Shown here piece after piece: positions 54,058-62,990 of a stretch of DNA of 64,000 bases. Position numbers and translations under genes: made by a program. How positions within the stretch are numbered: the first letter of the stretch is position 1; each line of letters starts with the position of its first letter. Under the pieces are notes generated by a model. The model made no database searches. It saw nothing but the letters and a program-made list of their open reading frames with translations, and was not told the origin of the DNA. The stretch comes from Kutzneria kofuensis (GTDB lineage: Bacteria > Actinomycetota > Actinomycetes > Mycobacteriales > Pseudonocardiaceae), in contig NZ_JACHIR010000001.1 in assembly GCF_014203355.1 (NCBI RefSeq), positions 7,070,038-7,134,037 on the forward strand, in the 5' to 3' direction.

Positions 54058-55101
54058 TCAGGCCTTGTTGGCGGCCGGGATCCGGGTGGGGGCGAACACG
54101 CCCTGAAGCCCGTTCGGATAGGCCACGGGCAGGCGGCTGACCTCGTCGAGCTCGGCGAGGTCCTGCTCGGTCAGCGTCAGGTCGGCGGCGGCGATGTTGT
54201 CGTTCAGTTGGTCCAGCCGGCGGGCGCCGATGATCACGCTGGTGACGGCGGGCTGCGCCAGCAGCCACGCGATCGCGACCTGGGAGGGGCTCGCGGCGCG
54301 CCGGTCGGCGACGGCCCGCACCACGTCCACGACCTTGAAGCTGTTCTCCTCGTCGTAGTGCACGAGCCCGCCGCCGCCGACCCGGGCCCGGCGGGAGTCC
54401 GGGTCGGTGGTCGCCCCGCCGCGGTCGAACTTGCCGGTCAGCAGGCCGCCGGCGAGCGGGCTCCACACCGTCAGGCTCAGGCCCTCGTCCAGCGCCATCG
54501 GCACCAGGTCACGCTCGGCGTCCCGGGCCACCAGCGAGTAGTGGATCTGGTTGGCCACGAACTTCGCCTGGTTGTGCAGGGCGGAGATGCCCAGGGCCTT
54601 GCTGACCTGCCAGGCGGCGAGGTTGGAGCAGCCGATGTAGCGGACCTTGCCCTGCCGCACGGCGTCGTCGAGCGCGGCCAGCGTCTCCTCGAACGGCGTA
54701 AGGTGGTCGTAGCCGTGGATCTGGTACAGGTCCACGTACTCGGTGCCCAGCCGGCGCAGGCTGTCCTCGAGCGCCCGCATGACGTGCAGCCGGGACAGGC
54801 CCTGGTCGTTGGGGCCGGGCCCGACCGGCGCGAGCAGCTTGGTGGCGAGCACGACGTCCCGGCGGCGGTTGCGGATGGCCCGGCCGAGCAGTTCCTCGGA
54901 CTCGCCGTCCGCGTACATGTCGGCGGTGTCGACGAAGTTGATGCCGGCGTCGAGCGCGGTGCCGACGACCCGGTCGACGTCGTCCTGGCCGAGCGCGCCG
55001 ATGTTCTGGAACACCGGGTGGTCCTTGCCGCCGAAGGTCATCGTGCCCAGCGAGAGCTCGGATACCCAGACTCCGGTGCGGCCGAGCAGGCGGTATTTCA
55101 C
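54058..55101 (-). CDS. Aldo/keto reductase
   Basis: A 347-residue NADPH-dependent AKR (TIM barrel). The catalytic tetrad residues are D in VDTADMYADGESEELLG (~55) with Tyr, K in VVLATKLL (~86) and H in LYQIHGYDH near 130. The cofactor region IAWLLAQPAVTSVIIGARRLDQLNDN is at the C-terminus. ATG 55101 starts MKYRLLGRTGVWVSELSLGTM, as in YghZ/Kv-beta-like AKRs. It is divergent from a TetR gene across a perfect 30-bp palindrome and is followed by the PadR and P450 genes 51 bp downstream on the same strand. Confidence 0.94.
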   Translation of the reverse strand: MKYRLLGRTGVWVSELSLGTMTFGGKDHPVFQNIGALGQDDVDRVVGTALDAGINFVDTADMYADGESEELLGRAIRNRRRDVVLATKLLAPVGPGPNDQGLSRLHVMRALEDSLRRLGTEYVDLYQIHGYDHLTPFEETLAALDDAVRQGKVRYIGCSNLAAWQVSKALGISALHNQAKFVANQIHYSLVARDAERDLVPMALDEGLSLTVWSPLAGGLLTGKFDRGGATTDPDSRRARVGGGGLVHYDEENSFKVVDVVRAVADRRAASPSQVAIAWLLAQPAVTSVIIGARRLDQLNDNIAAADLTLTEQDLAELDEVSRLPVAYPNGLQGVFAPTRIPAANKA

Positions 55102-55138
55102 GGCATTACTCCTTTGGTGTCACGTCGACTGGACGCAA

Positions 55139-55168
55139 CACTACACAGTGTCCGGACACTGTGTAGTG
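55139..55168. promoter_or_regulatory. Perfect 30-bp palindrome between AKR and TetR genes
   Basis: Fifteen-base arms (CACTACACAGTGTCC and its complement) meet without spacer. The site is 37 bp upstream of the AKR start and 33 bp upstream of the TetR start. It is the expected operator of the divergent TetR regulator, controlling both genes. Confidence 0.85.
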
Positions 55169-55201
55169 CGCTGCCGGTCGGGCGTGCACTAGGTTCTGCC
55201 C

Positions 55202-55816
55202 ATGCCTTCGATCACCCGCCGCACCCCGAGTCCCGCGCGCAAGGCGTCGGCGGACGCGGAGATACTGGCCGCGACGCGGCGGCTGCTGACCGACGGCGCG
55301 ACCTTCACGGAGCTGGGCATCCAGCACATCTCGGCCGAGGCGGGCGTGGCCCGCTCGACCTTCTACGCCCACTTCAAGGACAAGACGGCCCTGCTGATGC
55401 GGCTGGTCGACACGTTCGTGGACACGTCGTTCGGCGTCGCGTCGAGCTGGGAGCCGGAGGAGGGGCCGGACGGTCTGGCGGCCACGTTCCTGCAGGTGGT
55501 GGCGGCCTACCGGGAGCACACGGCCGTGCTGCAGGCGGTCGCCGAAGTCGCGGCGTACGACGCGACCGTGCGGGAGTTCTGGAACCAGGTGCTCGGCCGG
55601 TTCACGGATCGGGCGATCGAGACCCTCCGGCGCGAGCAGGAGGCGGGGCGCACCCCGGCGAGCGTCGACGTCACCAGTGCCACCCGGGTGATCGTCATCG
55701 GCGGCGAGCGAGCCATCTTCGACCACGTCCTGGCCGGGGATCCCGACGAGGACGAGGTGTTCGCCCGCGAGCTGGCGAGGATCTGGTGGTACGGCGCCTA
55801 TCGCCGCCCGCAGTGA
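55202..55816 (+). CDS. TetR-family transcriptional regulator
   Basis: A 204-residue repressor: HTH at about 18-65 (AEILAATRRLLTDGATFTELGI, AGVARSTFYAHFKDKTALL), then a helical ligand-binding domain. Divergent from the AKR-PadR-P450 unit, with a perfect palindromic operator between. A long hairpin lies 3' of its stop. Ligand unknown, but the neighbouring AKR and P450 suggest a small hydrophobic or carbonyl compound. Confidence 0.93.
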   Translation: MPSITRRTPSPARKASADAEILAATRRLLTDGATFTELGIQHISAEAGVARSTFYAHFKDKTALLMRLVDTFVDTSFGVASSWEPEEGPDGLAATFLQVVAAYREHTAVLQAVAEVAAYDATVREFWNQVLGRFTDRAIETLRREQEAGRTPASVDVTSATRVIVIGGERAIFDHVLAGDPDEDEVFARELARIWWYGAYRRPQ

Positions 55817-55817
55817 C

Positions 55818-55870
55818 GCCACATGCGCTTCCCGTTTGCCGCCTGAACGCGAACGGGAAGCGCATGTGGC
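55818..55870. terminator. Long hairpin between convergent genes (terminator-like)
   Basis: 19-bp perfect arms (GCCACATGCGCTTCCCGTT and complement; 55818-55836, 55852-55870) with a 15-nt loop, between the TetR stop and the convergent Fe-S subunit stop. It lacks a U-run, so it resembles the other long intergenic palindromes of this window as much as a terminator. Confidence 0.6.
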
Positions 55871-55880
55871 AATCAGGGAG

Positions 55881-56357
55881 TCACATGTTGGCCGCGCCCG
55901 ACTTGATCGCGGTGCGGATCCGGGAGTACGTGCCGCAGCGGCAGATGTTGCGGATCTGGTCGAGGTCGGCGTCGGTGATGGCCCGGCCCTCGGCCCGCAC
56001 CTTGTGCACCAGCGCCACGGCGCTCATGATCTGCCCGGGCTGGCAGTAGCCGCACTGCGCGACGTCCTGCTCCAGCCAGGCCTCCTGCATGGGGTGCAGG
56101 TCCTTGCCGACGGTGCCGGGCAGCCCCTCGATGGTGGTGATCTCGTCGTCGGCGTCGATCGCGGACACCGGCACCGAGCACGGGTTGAACGCCTTGCCGT
56201 TGATGTGCGAGGTGCAGGCCTTGCAGACGTTGAGCCCGCAGCCGTACTTGGGCCCGGTGACGCCGAGCAGGTCGCGCAGCACCCACAGCAGCCGGACGTC
56301 GTCGGCGACCTCCACGGTGACCCGCTCGCCGTTGAGCACGAAGGTGTGACTGGACAT
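55881..56357 (-). CDS. (2Fe-2S) small subunit of molybdenum hydroxylase
   Basis: A 158-residue xanthine-oxidase-family Fe-S protein. The plant-type 2Fe-2S centre is CGLNVCKAC...C near 40-60, and the second 2Fe-2S centre is CGYCQPGQ...CRCGTY near 102-142. This matches IorA (isoquinoline 1-oxidoreductase alpha), which transfers electrons from the molybdopterin subunit. The subunit lacks FAD, as in IorAB-type two-subunit enzymes. It lies 12 nt downstream of the large subunit. Confidence 0.94.
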   Translation of the reverse strand: MSSHTFVLNGERVTVEVADDVRLLWVLRDLLGVTGPKYGCGLNVCKACTSHINGKAFNPCSVPVSAIDADDEITTIEGLPGTVGKDLHPMQEAWLEQDVAQCGYCQPGQIMSAVALVHKVRAEGRAITDADLDQIRNICRCGTYSRIRTAIKSGAANM

Positions 56358-56369
56358 GCGGCGGTCTCC

Positions 56370-58640
56370 TCAGGAGTCGAGGCCGTTGGTGGGGGACTGC
56401 GGCGTGGACGGCTCGGTCGGGTAGGGCTCGAAGCCGAGCGTGCCGTGGTTGATGGGGAAGTACGTGGGCATCGTGCCGGTGGCCCGCGCGTAGGCGCAGG
56501 CGACGGCGGCCATCGCCGGCGCGACCGCGAGCTCGCCGGCGCCGCTGGGGTCGCCGCCGCTGGGGGCGATCACGACCTTCATGTCCAGCGGCGTGTTCCA
56601 CTGCCGGGTGTAGAAGTAGTTGTCCCAGCTGCCTTCCAGCGGGATGCCGTCCTTGATGTGCAGGCTGGACGTCAGCGCGAGGGCGATGCCGTCGTTCATG
56701 CCGCCGATCATCTGCGCCTCCAGCCCGCGCGGGTTGATGGCGAAGCCGGGGTCGACGACGATCAGCGCCTTGGTCACGCGCGGCCCGGTGACGCCGTCGG
56801 TGACGGGCCGGTTCACGGTCTCGGGCCGGCAGTCGATCTCCACCAGGCAGCACACCGCGCCCTGGTACTCGGAGTGCACGGCGATGCCCTGCGCGACACC
56901 GGCCGGCAGGGCGCGGCCCCACTGTCCAACCGAAACGGCCTTCTCGAACACCGCCTTCAGCTTGGCGTCACGCAGGAAGGAGCGACGGAACGACACCGGG
57001 TCCTTGCCCATCTTCGCGGCCAGCCGGTCCACCACCAGCTCCTGCGCGGTGACCACGTTGGGCGAGTAGATGTTGCGCATGCTGCCGGTGTTGAACTTCA
57101 GCGGGATCTCGTTGAGCAGCTGGGTGGTGACGCCGAAGTTGTACGGCGAGGACTGGGTCAGCAGGAAGATCGACTCGGCGAAGCTGAGGTTGCCGGCGAT
57201 GGGCAGCTTGGCCGCGTAGGAGGTGAGCATCTCGCCCAGGCCGTGGCTGAACTCGGTCTGCACGCTGGTGTGCCGCTGCTCGTAGCTGACCACGTTGCCC
57301 AGCGCGTAGGTCACGCGAACCCGCGACGTGCACATCGGGTGCGTGCGGCCCTGGCGGAAGTCGTCGGTGCGCGACCACATCAGCTTGACCGGCTTGCCCA
57401 TCTTCTGTGAGATCTCCGCCGCCTCGGCGGCGACGTCGTGGAACAGGTGCCGGCCGAAGGAGCCGCCGCCCTGCGCCACGTGCACCTTCACCGCGTCTAC
57501 CGGCAGCCCCAGTTGAGCGGCGATGTCCTCCTGGGCGACGATCGGCACCTTCAGGCTGGACCAGATCTCGGCGGAGTCCTTGCGCACGTCGGCAATCGCG
57601 TTGTCCGGCTCCAGCGGGCTGTTGCTGGCGAACGCGAAGGTGAACTCGGCGTCGAGGACCTCCGTGAGCAGACCCGGCACCAGCATCGGCAGCTGCGCGG
57701 CCTTGAGCTTGGCCAGCACGGATGCGTCCGACTCGCCGTCCACGGTGCCCGGTCCCCACGTGACGTCCAGCGCCCGCAGGCCGTCGATGCACTGGCCGAA
57801 CGTGTCCGCCCGCACCGCGACGCCGTGCGAGACGACGGCGACGTCGGTGACGCCGGGCATGGCCAGCACGGCGGCCTGGTTGTTGACCGAGCGGACCGTG
57901 CCGTTGATCGTCGGCGGCCGGCGGACCATGGTCGGCTTGGCGTTCGGCACCTGGATGTCCATGCCGAACGTCTTGCGCCCCATGACGATGTCGCGGGCGT
58001 CGACCCGGTTCCGCGGCGTGCCGAGCACCTTGAAGTCCGAAGTGGACTTCAGCTGCACGGTCGCCGCCTCGATCTTCGAACTCGCCGCCGCGACGGCCAG
58101 CGACGCGTAGGTGGCGGTCCGGCCGGTGGAATCGCTGATCACGCCGTCACGAGTGGTCAACGAGGAAGCCGTTGTGCCCCATTGCGCTGCGGCGGTCTGG
58201 ACGAGCCGCTGCCGGGCGATGGCCGCCGCCGTGCGCACCGGCGTGTAGATGCTGCGCACCGAGTTGGAGCCGCCGGTGAGCTGGTTCATCAGCAGCTCCG
58301 GCCGGGCGTCCGCGAGAGTGACGACGACCTTGTCCAGCGGCAGGTCCATCTCCTCGGCGACCATCATCGCGACGGCGGTCGTGATGCCCTGGCCGACCTC
58401 CGCGCGGGGCACCGCGAAGGAGGCGGTGCCGTCCCGGTTCATCTGCACGGCAACGAGATTGGCGGTCGGGGCGGCGGCGAGGTTCTGCAGGTCGCCGAGG
58501 TCGAAGATCTCCTCGGGCTGCGGCAGGGTGGGAACGGCGGCGTCGGCCCGCTGCGGATCGATCCACTGCACGGCGACCGCGAGTGTCGGTGCGGCGAGGA
58601 GATACGCGAGGAACCTACGGCGACGGAGGTCTTCGGCCAT
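56370..58640 (-). CDS. Molybdopterin-binding large subunit (isoquinoline 1-oxidoreductase beta-like)
   Basis: A 756-residue molybdenum hydroxylase subunit. A Tat-type signal (RRRRFLAYLLAAPTLAVAV, residues ~5-23) exports the folded holoenzyme. Aldehyde-oxidase/xanthine-dehydrogenase domains follow: PRAEVGQGITTAVAMMVAEE (~75), VPIVAQEDIAAQLGL, GGSFGRHLFHDVAAEA (~390), and the C-terminal catalytic-Glu region SGAGELAVAPAMAAV near 720. ATG 58640 begins the Tat leader; an earlier start lacks support. It oxidises N-heterocycles or aldehydes at the cell surface with the Fe-S subunit. No maturation chaperone gene is seen nearby. Confidence 0.93.
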   Translation of the reverse strand: MAEDLRRRRFLAYLLAAPTLAVAVQWIDPQRADAAVPTLPQPEEIFDLGDLQNLAAAPTANLVAVQMNRDGTASFAVPRAEVGQGITTAVAMMVAEEMDLPLDKVVVTLADARPELLMNQLTGGSNSVRSIYTPVRTAAAIARQRLVQTAAAQWGTTASSLTTRDGVISDSTGRTATYASLAVAAASSKIEAATVQLKSTSDFKVLGTPRNRVDARDIVMGRKTFGMDIQVPNAKPTMVRRPPTINGTVRSVNNQAAVLAMPGVTDVAVVSHGVAVRADTFGQCIDGLRALDVTWGPGTVDGESDASVLAKLKAAQLPMLVPGLLTEVLDAEFTFAFASNSPLEPDNAIADVRKDSAEIWSSLKVPIVAQEDIAAQLGLPVDAVKVHVAQGGGSFGRHLFHDVAAEAAEISQKMGKPVKLMWSRTDDFRQGRTHPMCTSRVRVTYALGNVVSYEQRHTSVQTEFSHGLGEMLTSYAAKLPIAGNLSFAESIFLLTQSSPYNFGVTTQLLNEIPLKFNTGSMRNIYSPNVVTAQELVVDRLAAKMGKDPVSFRRSFLRDAKLKAVFEKAVSVGQWGRALPAGVAQGIAVHSEYQGAVCCLVEIDCRPETVNRPVTDGVTGPRVTKALIVVDPGFAINPRGLEAQMIGGMNDGIALALTSSLHIKDGIPLEGSWDNYFYTRQWNTPLDMKVVIAPSGGDPSGAGELAVAPAMAAVACAYARATGTMPTYFPINHGTLGFEPYPTEPSTPQSPTNGLDS

Positions 58641-58840
58641 GGCGCGGAGTGTGTCACCGATCACATGGGGTCGCCATGACCGACGTGCCTACTTCTGGCC
58701 TAGGCGGGTTGTGCACGCTGCACAACGGTTGGTCAAGGCAACGGATCCGGCGGTTTCAGCCGCAGGCGCAGGTCCGGTGGCTTGCCGCCGGAGACCACGT
58801 GGATGCGGTGCGGTGAGGGTCGAGGGTCCGCGGCTGCGGA

Positions 58841-60025
58841 TCAGGCCAGCGGGCCCGGCGGCAGCAGGCGGGACGCCCGCAGCGCCAACGACAGCTCCAG
58901 GTGCGGCACGTCGCTGAGGTCGTTGCCGGTGATGGCCTCGATGCGGCTCAGCCGGTTGATCACCGTGTTCCGGTGGCAGTGCACGAGCTCCGCGGTCCGG
59001 CTGACCGAGCCGGCGGTGGCGACCCAGGTCTCCAAGGTGTCCAACAGGATCCGCCGCTCGCCGACGGGGATCTTGAGCAACGGCCCGAGCCGCAGCCGGA
59101 TCAGCTCCTCGGCCAGTTCCGGCGAGCTGAGCACCAGGGCCTCCGGCAGCCGGTCGGCCAGGGCGGCCACCTCGACGCGGCCGGGTTGGATGGAACGCCG
59201 CGCCAACGTCGCCTGCCGGTAGGCCACGTCCGCGTCGGCGAGGCCGGGCACGACCAGGGACACGCCGGCGGGCGCGTTCAGGGCGTCCCGCAGCACCTTC
59301 AGCACAATGCCCAATTCGGGTGAATCCAAGGAGAGCAGCCCGACGAGCATGTGCGCGCGGAGCTGCCACGCGGAGTCGACGCCGTGCTCGCACAGCAGGC
59401 GCGTCAGCACCGCCGGGGCGCCGACGTCCTCGACGTCGGCGACGACGGCCGCGTAGGGGCCGTCGACCGGGACGCCGATGATGCGGGCCGCCTCGTGCGC
59501 GAAGGCCAAGTCCTTGCCACGCCCGCGAAGCAGGCCCTCCCACAGGGTGGCGCGCCGCTGCTCGTCGATCCGCACCAGCTGCTGCTCGGCGGCGTGATAG
59601 GCGGCGGCGACGTGCGCGGACGTGGAGTCGATGACCTCCCACAGCCAGCTGGCGATCTCCAGCAGGCCCTCGGCGTCGACGCTGCCGTCGGCGCGGGCCT
59701 GATCGACCAGGGCCTGCCACAGCAGCCGGCCGCCGAGGCGGAACGAGCGCAGCACGTCGTCCAGCGGCATGCGTTGCTCGGCCCGGCGCCGGCCGGTGCA
59801 CCGCGCGGCGGCGAAGTACTCCTCGGCGCCGGCGTCCCGGCCGATCAGCCGCAGCACGCTGGACATGTTGTCGTGACAGGACTTGCGCAGGTCGTCGTCG
59901 GACACCACGCCGAGGAGGCGGTAGCCGGGGTTCTGCTCGGCGATGACCTGCACCAGCTGGTCGGCCAGCTCCGGCACCCGCGCCAGCACGCCCGTCGCCA
60001 GCAACTGTGCGGCTTTCTCGTCCAT
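58841..60025 (-). CDS. PucR/CdaR-type helix-turn-helix regulator
   Basis: A 394-residue regulator. Residues 1-170 form a helical sensor-like region (LVDQARADGSVDAEGLLEIASWLWEVID). A GGDEF-like divergent middle domain follows, and the C-terminal PucR-type HTH (~330-390) reads LLDTLETWVATAGSVSRTAELVHCHRNTVINRLSRIEAITG. The upstream PucR gene ends 1 nt before it starts, so the two form one transcription unit. It probably controls the GABA permease/transaminase genes together with it. Confidence 0.88.
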   Translation of the reverse strand: MDEKAAQLLATGVLARVPELADQLVQVIAEQNPGYRLLGVVSDDDLRKSCHDNMSSVLRLIGRDAGAEEYFAAARCTGRRRAEQRMPLDDVLRSFRLGGRLLWQALVDQARADGSVDAEGLLEIASWLWEVIDSTSAHVAAAYHAAEQQLVRIDEQRRATLWEGLLRGRGKDLAFAHEAARIIGVPVDGPYAAVVADVEDVGAPAVLTRLLCEHGVDSAWQLRAHMLVGLLSLDSPELGIVLKVLRDALNAPAGVSLVVPGLADADVAYRQATLARRSIQPGRVEVAALADRLPEALVLSSPELAEELIRLRLGPLLKIPVGERRILLDTLETWVATAGSVSRTAELVHCHRNTVINRLSRIEAITGNDLSDVPHLELSLALRASRLLPPGPLA

Positions 60026-60026
60026 C

Positions 60027-61466
60027 TCAGTCCTTCAAGCGCAGGGCCAACCACAGCTCGGCGCGCGTGTCCGCGGAGTCCAGGTCCCGGCCGAGCAGCT
60101 GCCCGACCTTCGCGATCCGGTGCCGCAGCGTGTGCCGGTGCACGCCGAGCGCCGCCGCGGCCGGATCCCACTGGCCGTTGTGCGCCAGCCACGCCCGCAG
60201 CGAGGCGATCAGCTCGCCCCGCCCGGTCGCATCGTGTTCAACGAGCGGGCCGAGCAAGCGGTCCGCGAACACGCCGGCGACTTCCGGATCGACCAGCCGC
60301 AGCACGCCGTCGTCGGCCAGCTCCTCGAACCGCACCACCGGCAGATCGGCCCTGGTGGCCGCGGCCAAGGCCCGCTGCGCCTGCTTGAGGGCCTGGCCCA
60401 GCGAGGCGTAGTCCATCGGATCGGAGACGCCGACATGCAGCCCGGTGAACGACGGCTCGGCGTCGCCGCCGACCACCAGCAGCAGCGACTCCTCGTATGG
60501 TGCGTGGAAGGCGTCGGTGTCCTCCGCCTGGTCGGCCGCCGCCTGCCGATGGCCGGACGGGCCCGCGGCCAGCGCGATCCGCACCGGTTCGGCCGGCAGC
60601 TCGCCCCACAGCTCGGCGGCGATCTCCGCCGCCAGCCGCGTCTCCCCGGCCAGCAGCAGCCGAAGCAGCCCGCCGCGCAGCCGTCGCGAAGCGGCCTCGA
60701 CGGCGTGCGAACGCTCGAAGCCGACGGTCAGCAGCGACGCGGCGGTGGTCAGCACCTGCTGATCGGCGCGGGTCAGCCGCGTCGCCCGTCCGACGGCCAG
60801 GTAGCCGCGGATCCGCCGACCGGCGCCGAGGGTCTGCACGGTGATGTCGTTGCCGTCCAGCTCGAAGGTGAGGCTGGCCGGCCCGGCGTGAAATCGGGGC
60901 AGTTCGCTGCGAAGCTTCGCCACGACCGGGCTGTCCCCGGCCCGGACCGTGCCGCGCGGATCCAGCAGCACCGCCCACGCGTCGAGCCGCCGGGCCAGCT
61001 GCCGCACCACCGCGGTCACCCCGTCGGCCCGTACTGCGGCCGAGGTCAGAGCCCGTTGGGCCTGGTAGGCGCGGGTGACGGCGGCGTACTCCTCGGCCGC
61101 GACGGCCTTCGCCACCGCCTTGCTGATCGCGATGAACGGCACCTGCCGCGGCACCTCGATCACCGGCAACCCGACCGCGTCCGCCTGCGCCACCACGGCC
61201 TTCGGCACGGCGGCATGGGTCAGCCCGGTGCCGAAGCCGAGGCCGGCGACCCCGGCCGCGTGCAGCCGCCGCACGTAGTCGGCCGCCCCGGACCGCACCC
61301 ACAACCCCGTGGTCAGCAGCAGTTCGCCGCCTTCAAGGAACGCGGTCGGGTCGGCCAGCTCGCTGGTGTGGACCCACTGCACCGGCCGGTCCAGGTGCTC
61401 GGCGCCGGCGCGGACCACCAGGCCCAGGTCGGGCCGGTCCACGAGCGCGGCGAGAGTGGGCGTCAC
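60027..61466 (-). CDS. PucR-family transcriptional regulator
   Basis: A 479-residue regulator. The N-terminal PucR sensor domain (~5-130; LGLVVRAGAEHLDRPVQWVHTSELADPTAFLEGGELLLTTG-type region) and a variable middle domain precede the C-terminal HTH (~420-475; WDPAAAALGVHRHTLRHRIAKVGQLLGRDL). PucR proteins respond to nitrogen compounds such as purines, GABA or amino acids. The gene is divergent from the GABA permease with 121 bp between the starts, a classic arrangement for controlling it. Confidence 0.93.
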   Translation of the reverse strand: MTPTLAALVDRPDLGLVVRAGAEHLDRPVQWVHTSELADPTAFLEGGELLLTTGLWVRSGAADYVRRLHAAGVAGLGFGTGLTHAAVPKAVVAQADAVGLPVIEVPRQVPFIAISKAVAKAVAAEEYAAVTRAYQAQRALTSAAVRADGVTAVVRQLARRLDAWAVLLDPRGTVRAGDSPVVAKLRSELPRFHAGPASLTFELDGNDITVQTLGAGRRIRGYLAVGRATRLTRADQQVLTTAASLLTVGFERSHAVEAASRRLRGGLLRLLLAGETRLAAEIAAELWGELPAEPVRIALAAGPSGHRQAAADQAEDTDAFHAPYEESLLLVVGGDAEPSFTGLHVGVSDPMDYASLGQALKQAQRALAAATRADLPVVRFEELADDGVLRLVDPEVAGVFADRLLGPLVEHDATGRGELIASLRAWLAHNGQWDPAAAALGVHRHTLRHRIAKVGQLLGRDLDSADTRAELWLALRLKD

Positions 61467-61587
61467 CCGGCGGTCCTCGACAGTTCGGCGAACAATTCAG
61501 GCTGACTTGTCCAAACAGGCTACTTGGCCGCGGCGGTCGCGCCGACCACCGTGGACCGACAACCCTGCCGAGGAACCGGAGCCGCCC

Positions 61588-62976
61588 ATGACAGCGTCAA
61601 CACCTCCAGGCCCGACCAAGTTGGCGTCAACCCTGCAGCGACGCCACCTGAGCATGATCGCCATCGCCGGCGTGATCGGCGCGGGCCTGTTCGTCGGCAG
61701 CGGCGCCGCCATCAAACAGGCCGGACCGGGCGCGCTGATCGCCTACGCGGTGTGCGGCCTGCTGGTGGTGCTGGTGATGCGGATGCTGGGCGAGATGTCC
61801 GCCGCCAACCCGGAGACGGGCTCCTTCTCCGCCTACGCCGACCGCGCTATCGGGCCGTGGGCCGGCTTCACCATCGGCTGGCTGTACTGGTTCTTCTGGG
61901 TCGTCGTGCTCGGCGTTGAGGCGACCGCCGGTGCGACCATCGTGCACCGCTGGCTCCCCGAGGTGCCTCAGTGGACGTGCGCGCTGATCCTGATGGCTCT
62001 GCTGACCGTGACCAACCTGTTCTCGGTCCGCTCGTACGGCGAGTTCGAGTTCTGGTTCGCCTCCATCAAGGTCGCCGCGATCGCGGTGTTCCTGCTCGTC
62101 GGCATCGTCGCGATCCTCGGCCTGATCCCCGGTTTCCCCTCGCCGGGCCTGTCTAACCTGACCGGGCACGGCGGATTCCTGCCCAACGGGGCCTCGCCGG
62201 TGTTCGCCGCGATGCTGGTGGTGGTGTTCTCCTTCTTCGGCGCGGAGATCGCCACCGTCGCCGCCGGCGAGTCGGCCGACCCCGGGCACGCGGTCCGGTC
62301 GGCGGTGCGCTCGGTCGTCTGGCGGATCATCGTGTTCTACCTCGGCTCGATCGCCGTCGTGGTGACGCTGCTGCCGTGGGACGACGCCGGCGTGGCCAAG
62401 AGCCCGTACGTCGCGGTGCTGGACCGGATCGGGCTGCCGGCGGCCGGGGTCGTGATGGACGTGATCGTGCTGACGTCGGTGTTGTCCTGCCTGAACTCCG
62501 GCCTCTACACGGCGTCCCGGATGATGTTCTCGCTGTCCGACCGCCGCGACGCGCCGGCCTTCCTGGGCCGGATCGGCCGGACCGGCGTGCCGACCGCGGC
62601 GGTGCTGGTGTCCACTGTGGTCGGTTTCGTCACGGTGATCTTCAACTACGTCTCGCCGGACACCGTGTTCCTGTTCCTCACCAACTCCTCCGGCGCGATC
62701 GCCGTGTTCGTCTGGCTGGTGATCGCCGTGTCCCAGCTGCGGATGCGCCGCCAGCTGGAGCGGGACGACCCGGAGCGGTTGACCCTGCGCATGTGGGGCT
62801 ACCCGTATCTCACCTGGGTGTCGATCGTGGCGATGATCGTGCTGCTCGGCGGCATGGCCTTCGACGCCGACGCCCGCTCGCAACTGCTGCTCAGCCTGCT
62901 CGTCGGGGCAGTGGTGCTGGTCGTGAGCTTCGTCCGGCACCGCGTCCGGATCCGCGCGGCGGCCGTACCCAGCTGA
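61588..62976 (+). CDS. gabP: GABA/amino-acid permease (APC family)
   Basis: A 462-residue transporter with 12 hydrophobic segments. Conserved are GVIGAGLFVGSGAAI at ~28-42, GEMSAANPETGSFSAYADRAIGPWAGF near 75-100, FSFFGAEIATVAAGESADP near 215 and LNSGLYTASRMMFSLSDRRDAP near 305. ATG 61588 follows GGAACCGGAG. The gene lies 14 nt upstream of the GABA transaminase, so import and transamination are co-expressed, under the divergent PucR. Confidence 0.92.
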   Translation: MTASTPPGPTKLASTLQRRHLSMIAIAGVIGAGLFVGSGAAIKQAGPGALIAYAVCGLLVVLVMRMLGEMSAANPETGSFSAYADRAIGPWAGFTIGWLYWFFWVVVLGVEATAGATIVHRWLPEVPQWTCALILMALLTVTNLFSVRSYGEFEFWFASIKVAAIAVFLLVGIVAILGLIPGFPSPGLSNLTGHGGFLPNGASPVFAAMLVVVFSFFGAEIATVAAGESADPGHAVRSAVRSVVWRIIVFYLGSIAVVVTLLPWDDAGVAKSPYVAVLDRIGLPAAGVVMDVIVLTSVLSCLNSGLYTASRMMFSLSDRRDAPAFLGRIGRTGVPTAAVLVSTVVGFVTVIFNYVSPDTVFLFLTNSSGAIAVFVWLVIAVSQLRMRRQLERDDPERLTLRMWGYPYLTWVSIVAMIVLLGGMAFDADARSQLLLSLLVGAVVLVVSFVRHRVRIRAAAVPS

Positions 62977-62990
62977 AGGAAGGACCATCC

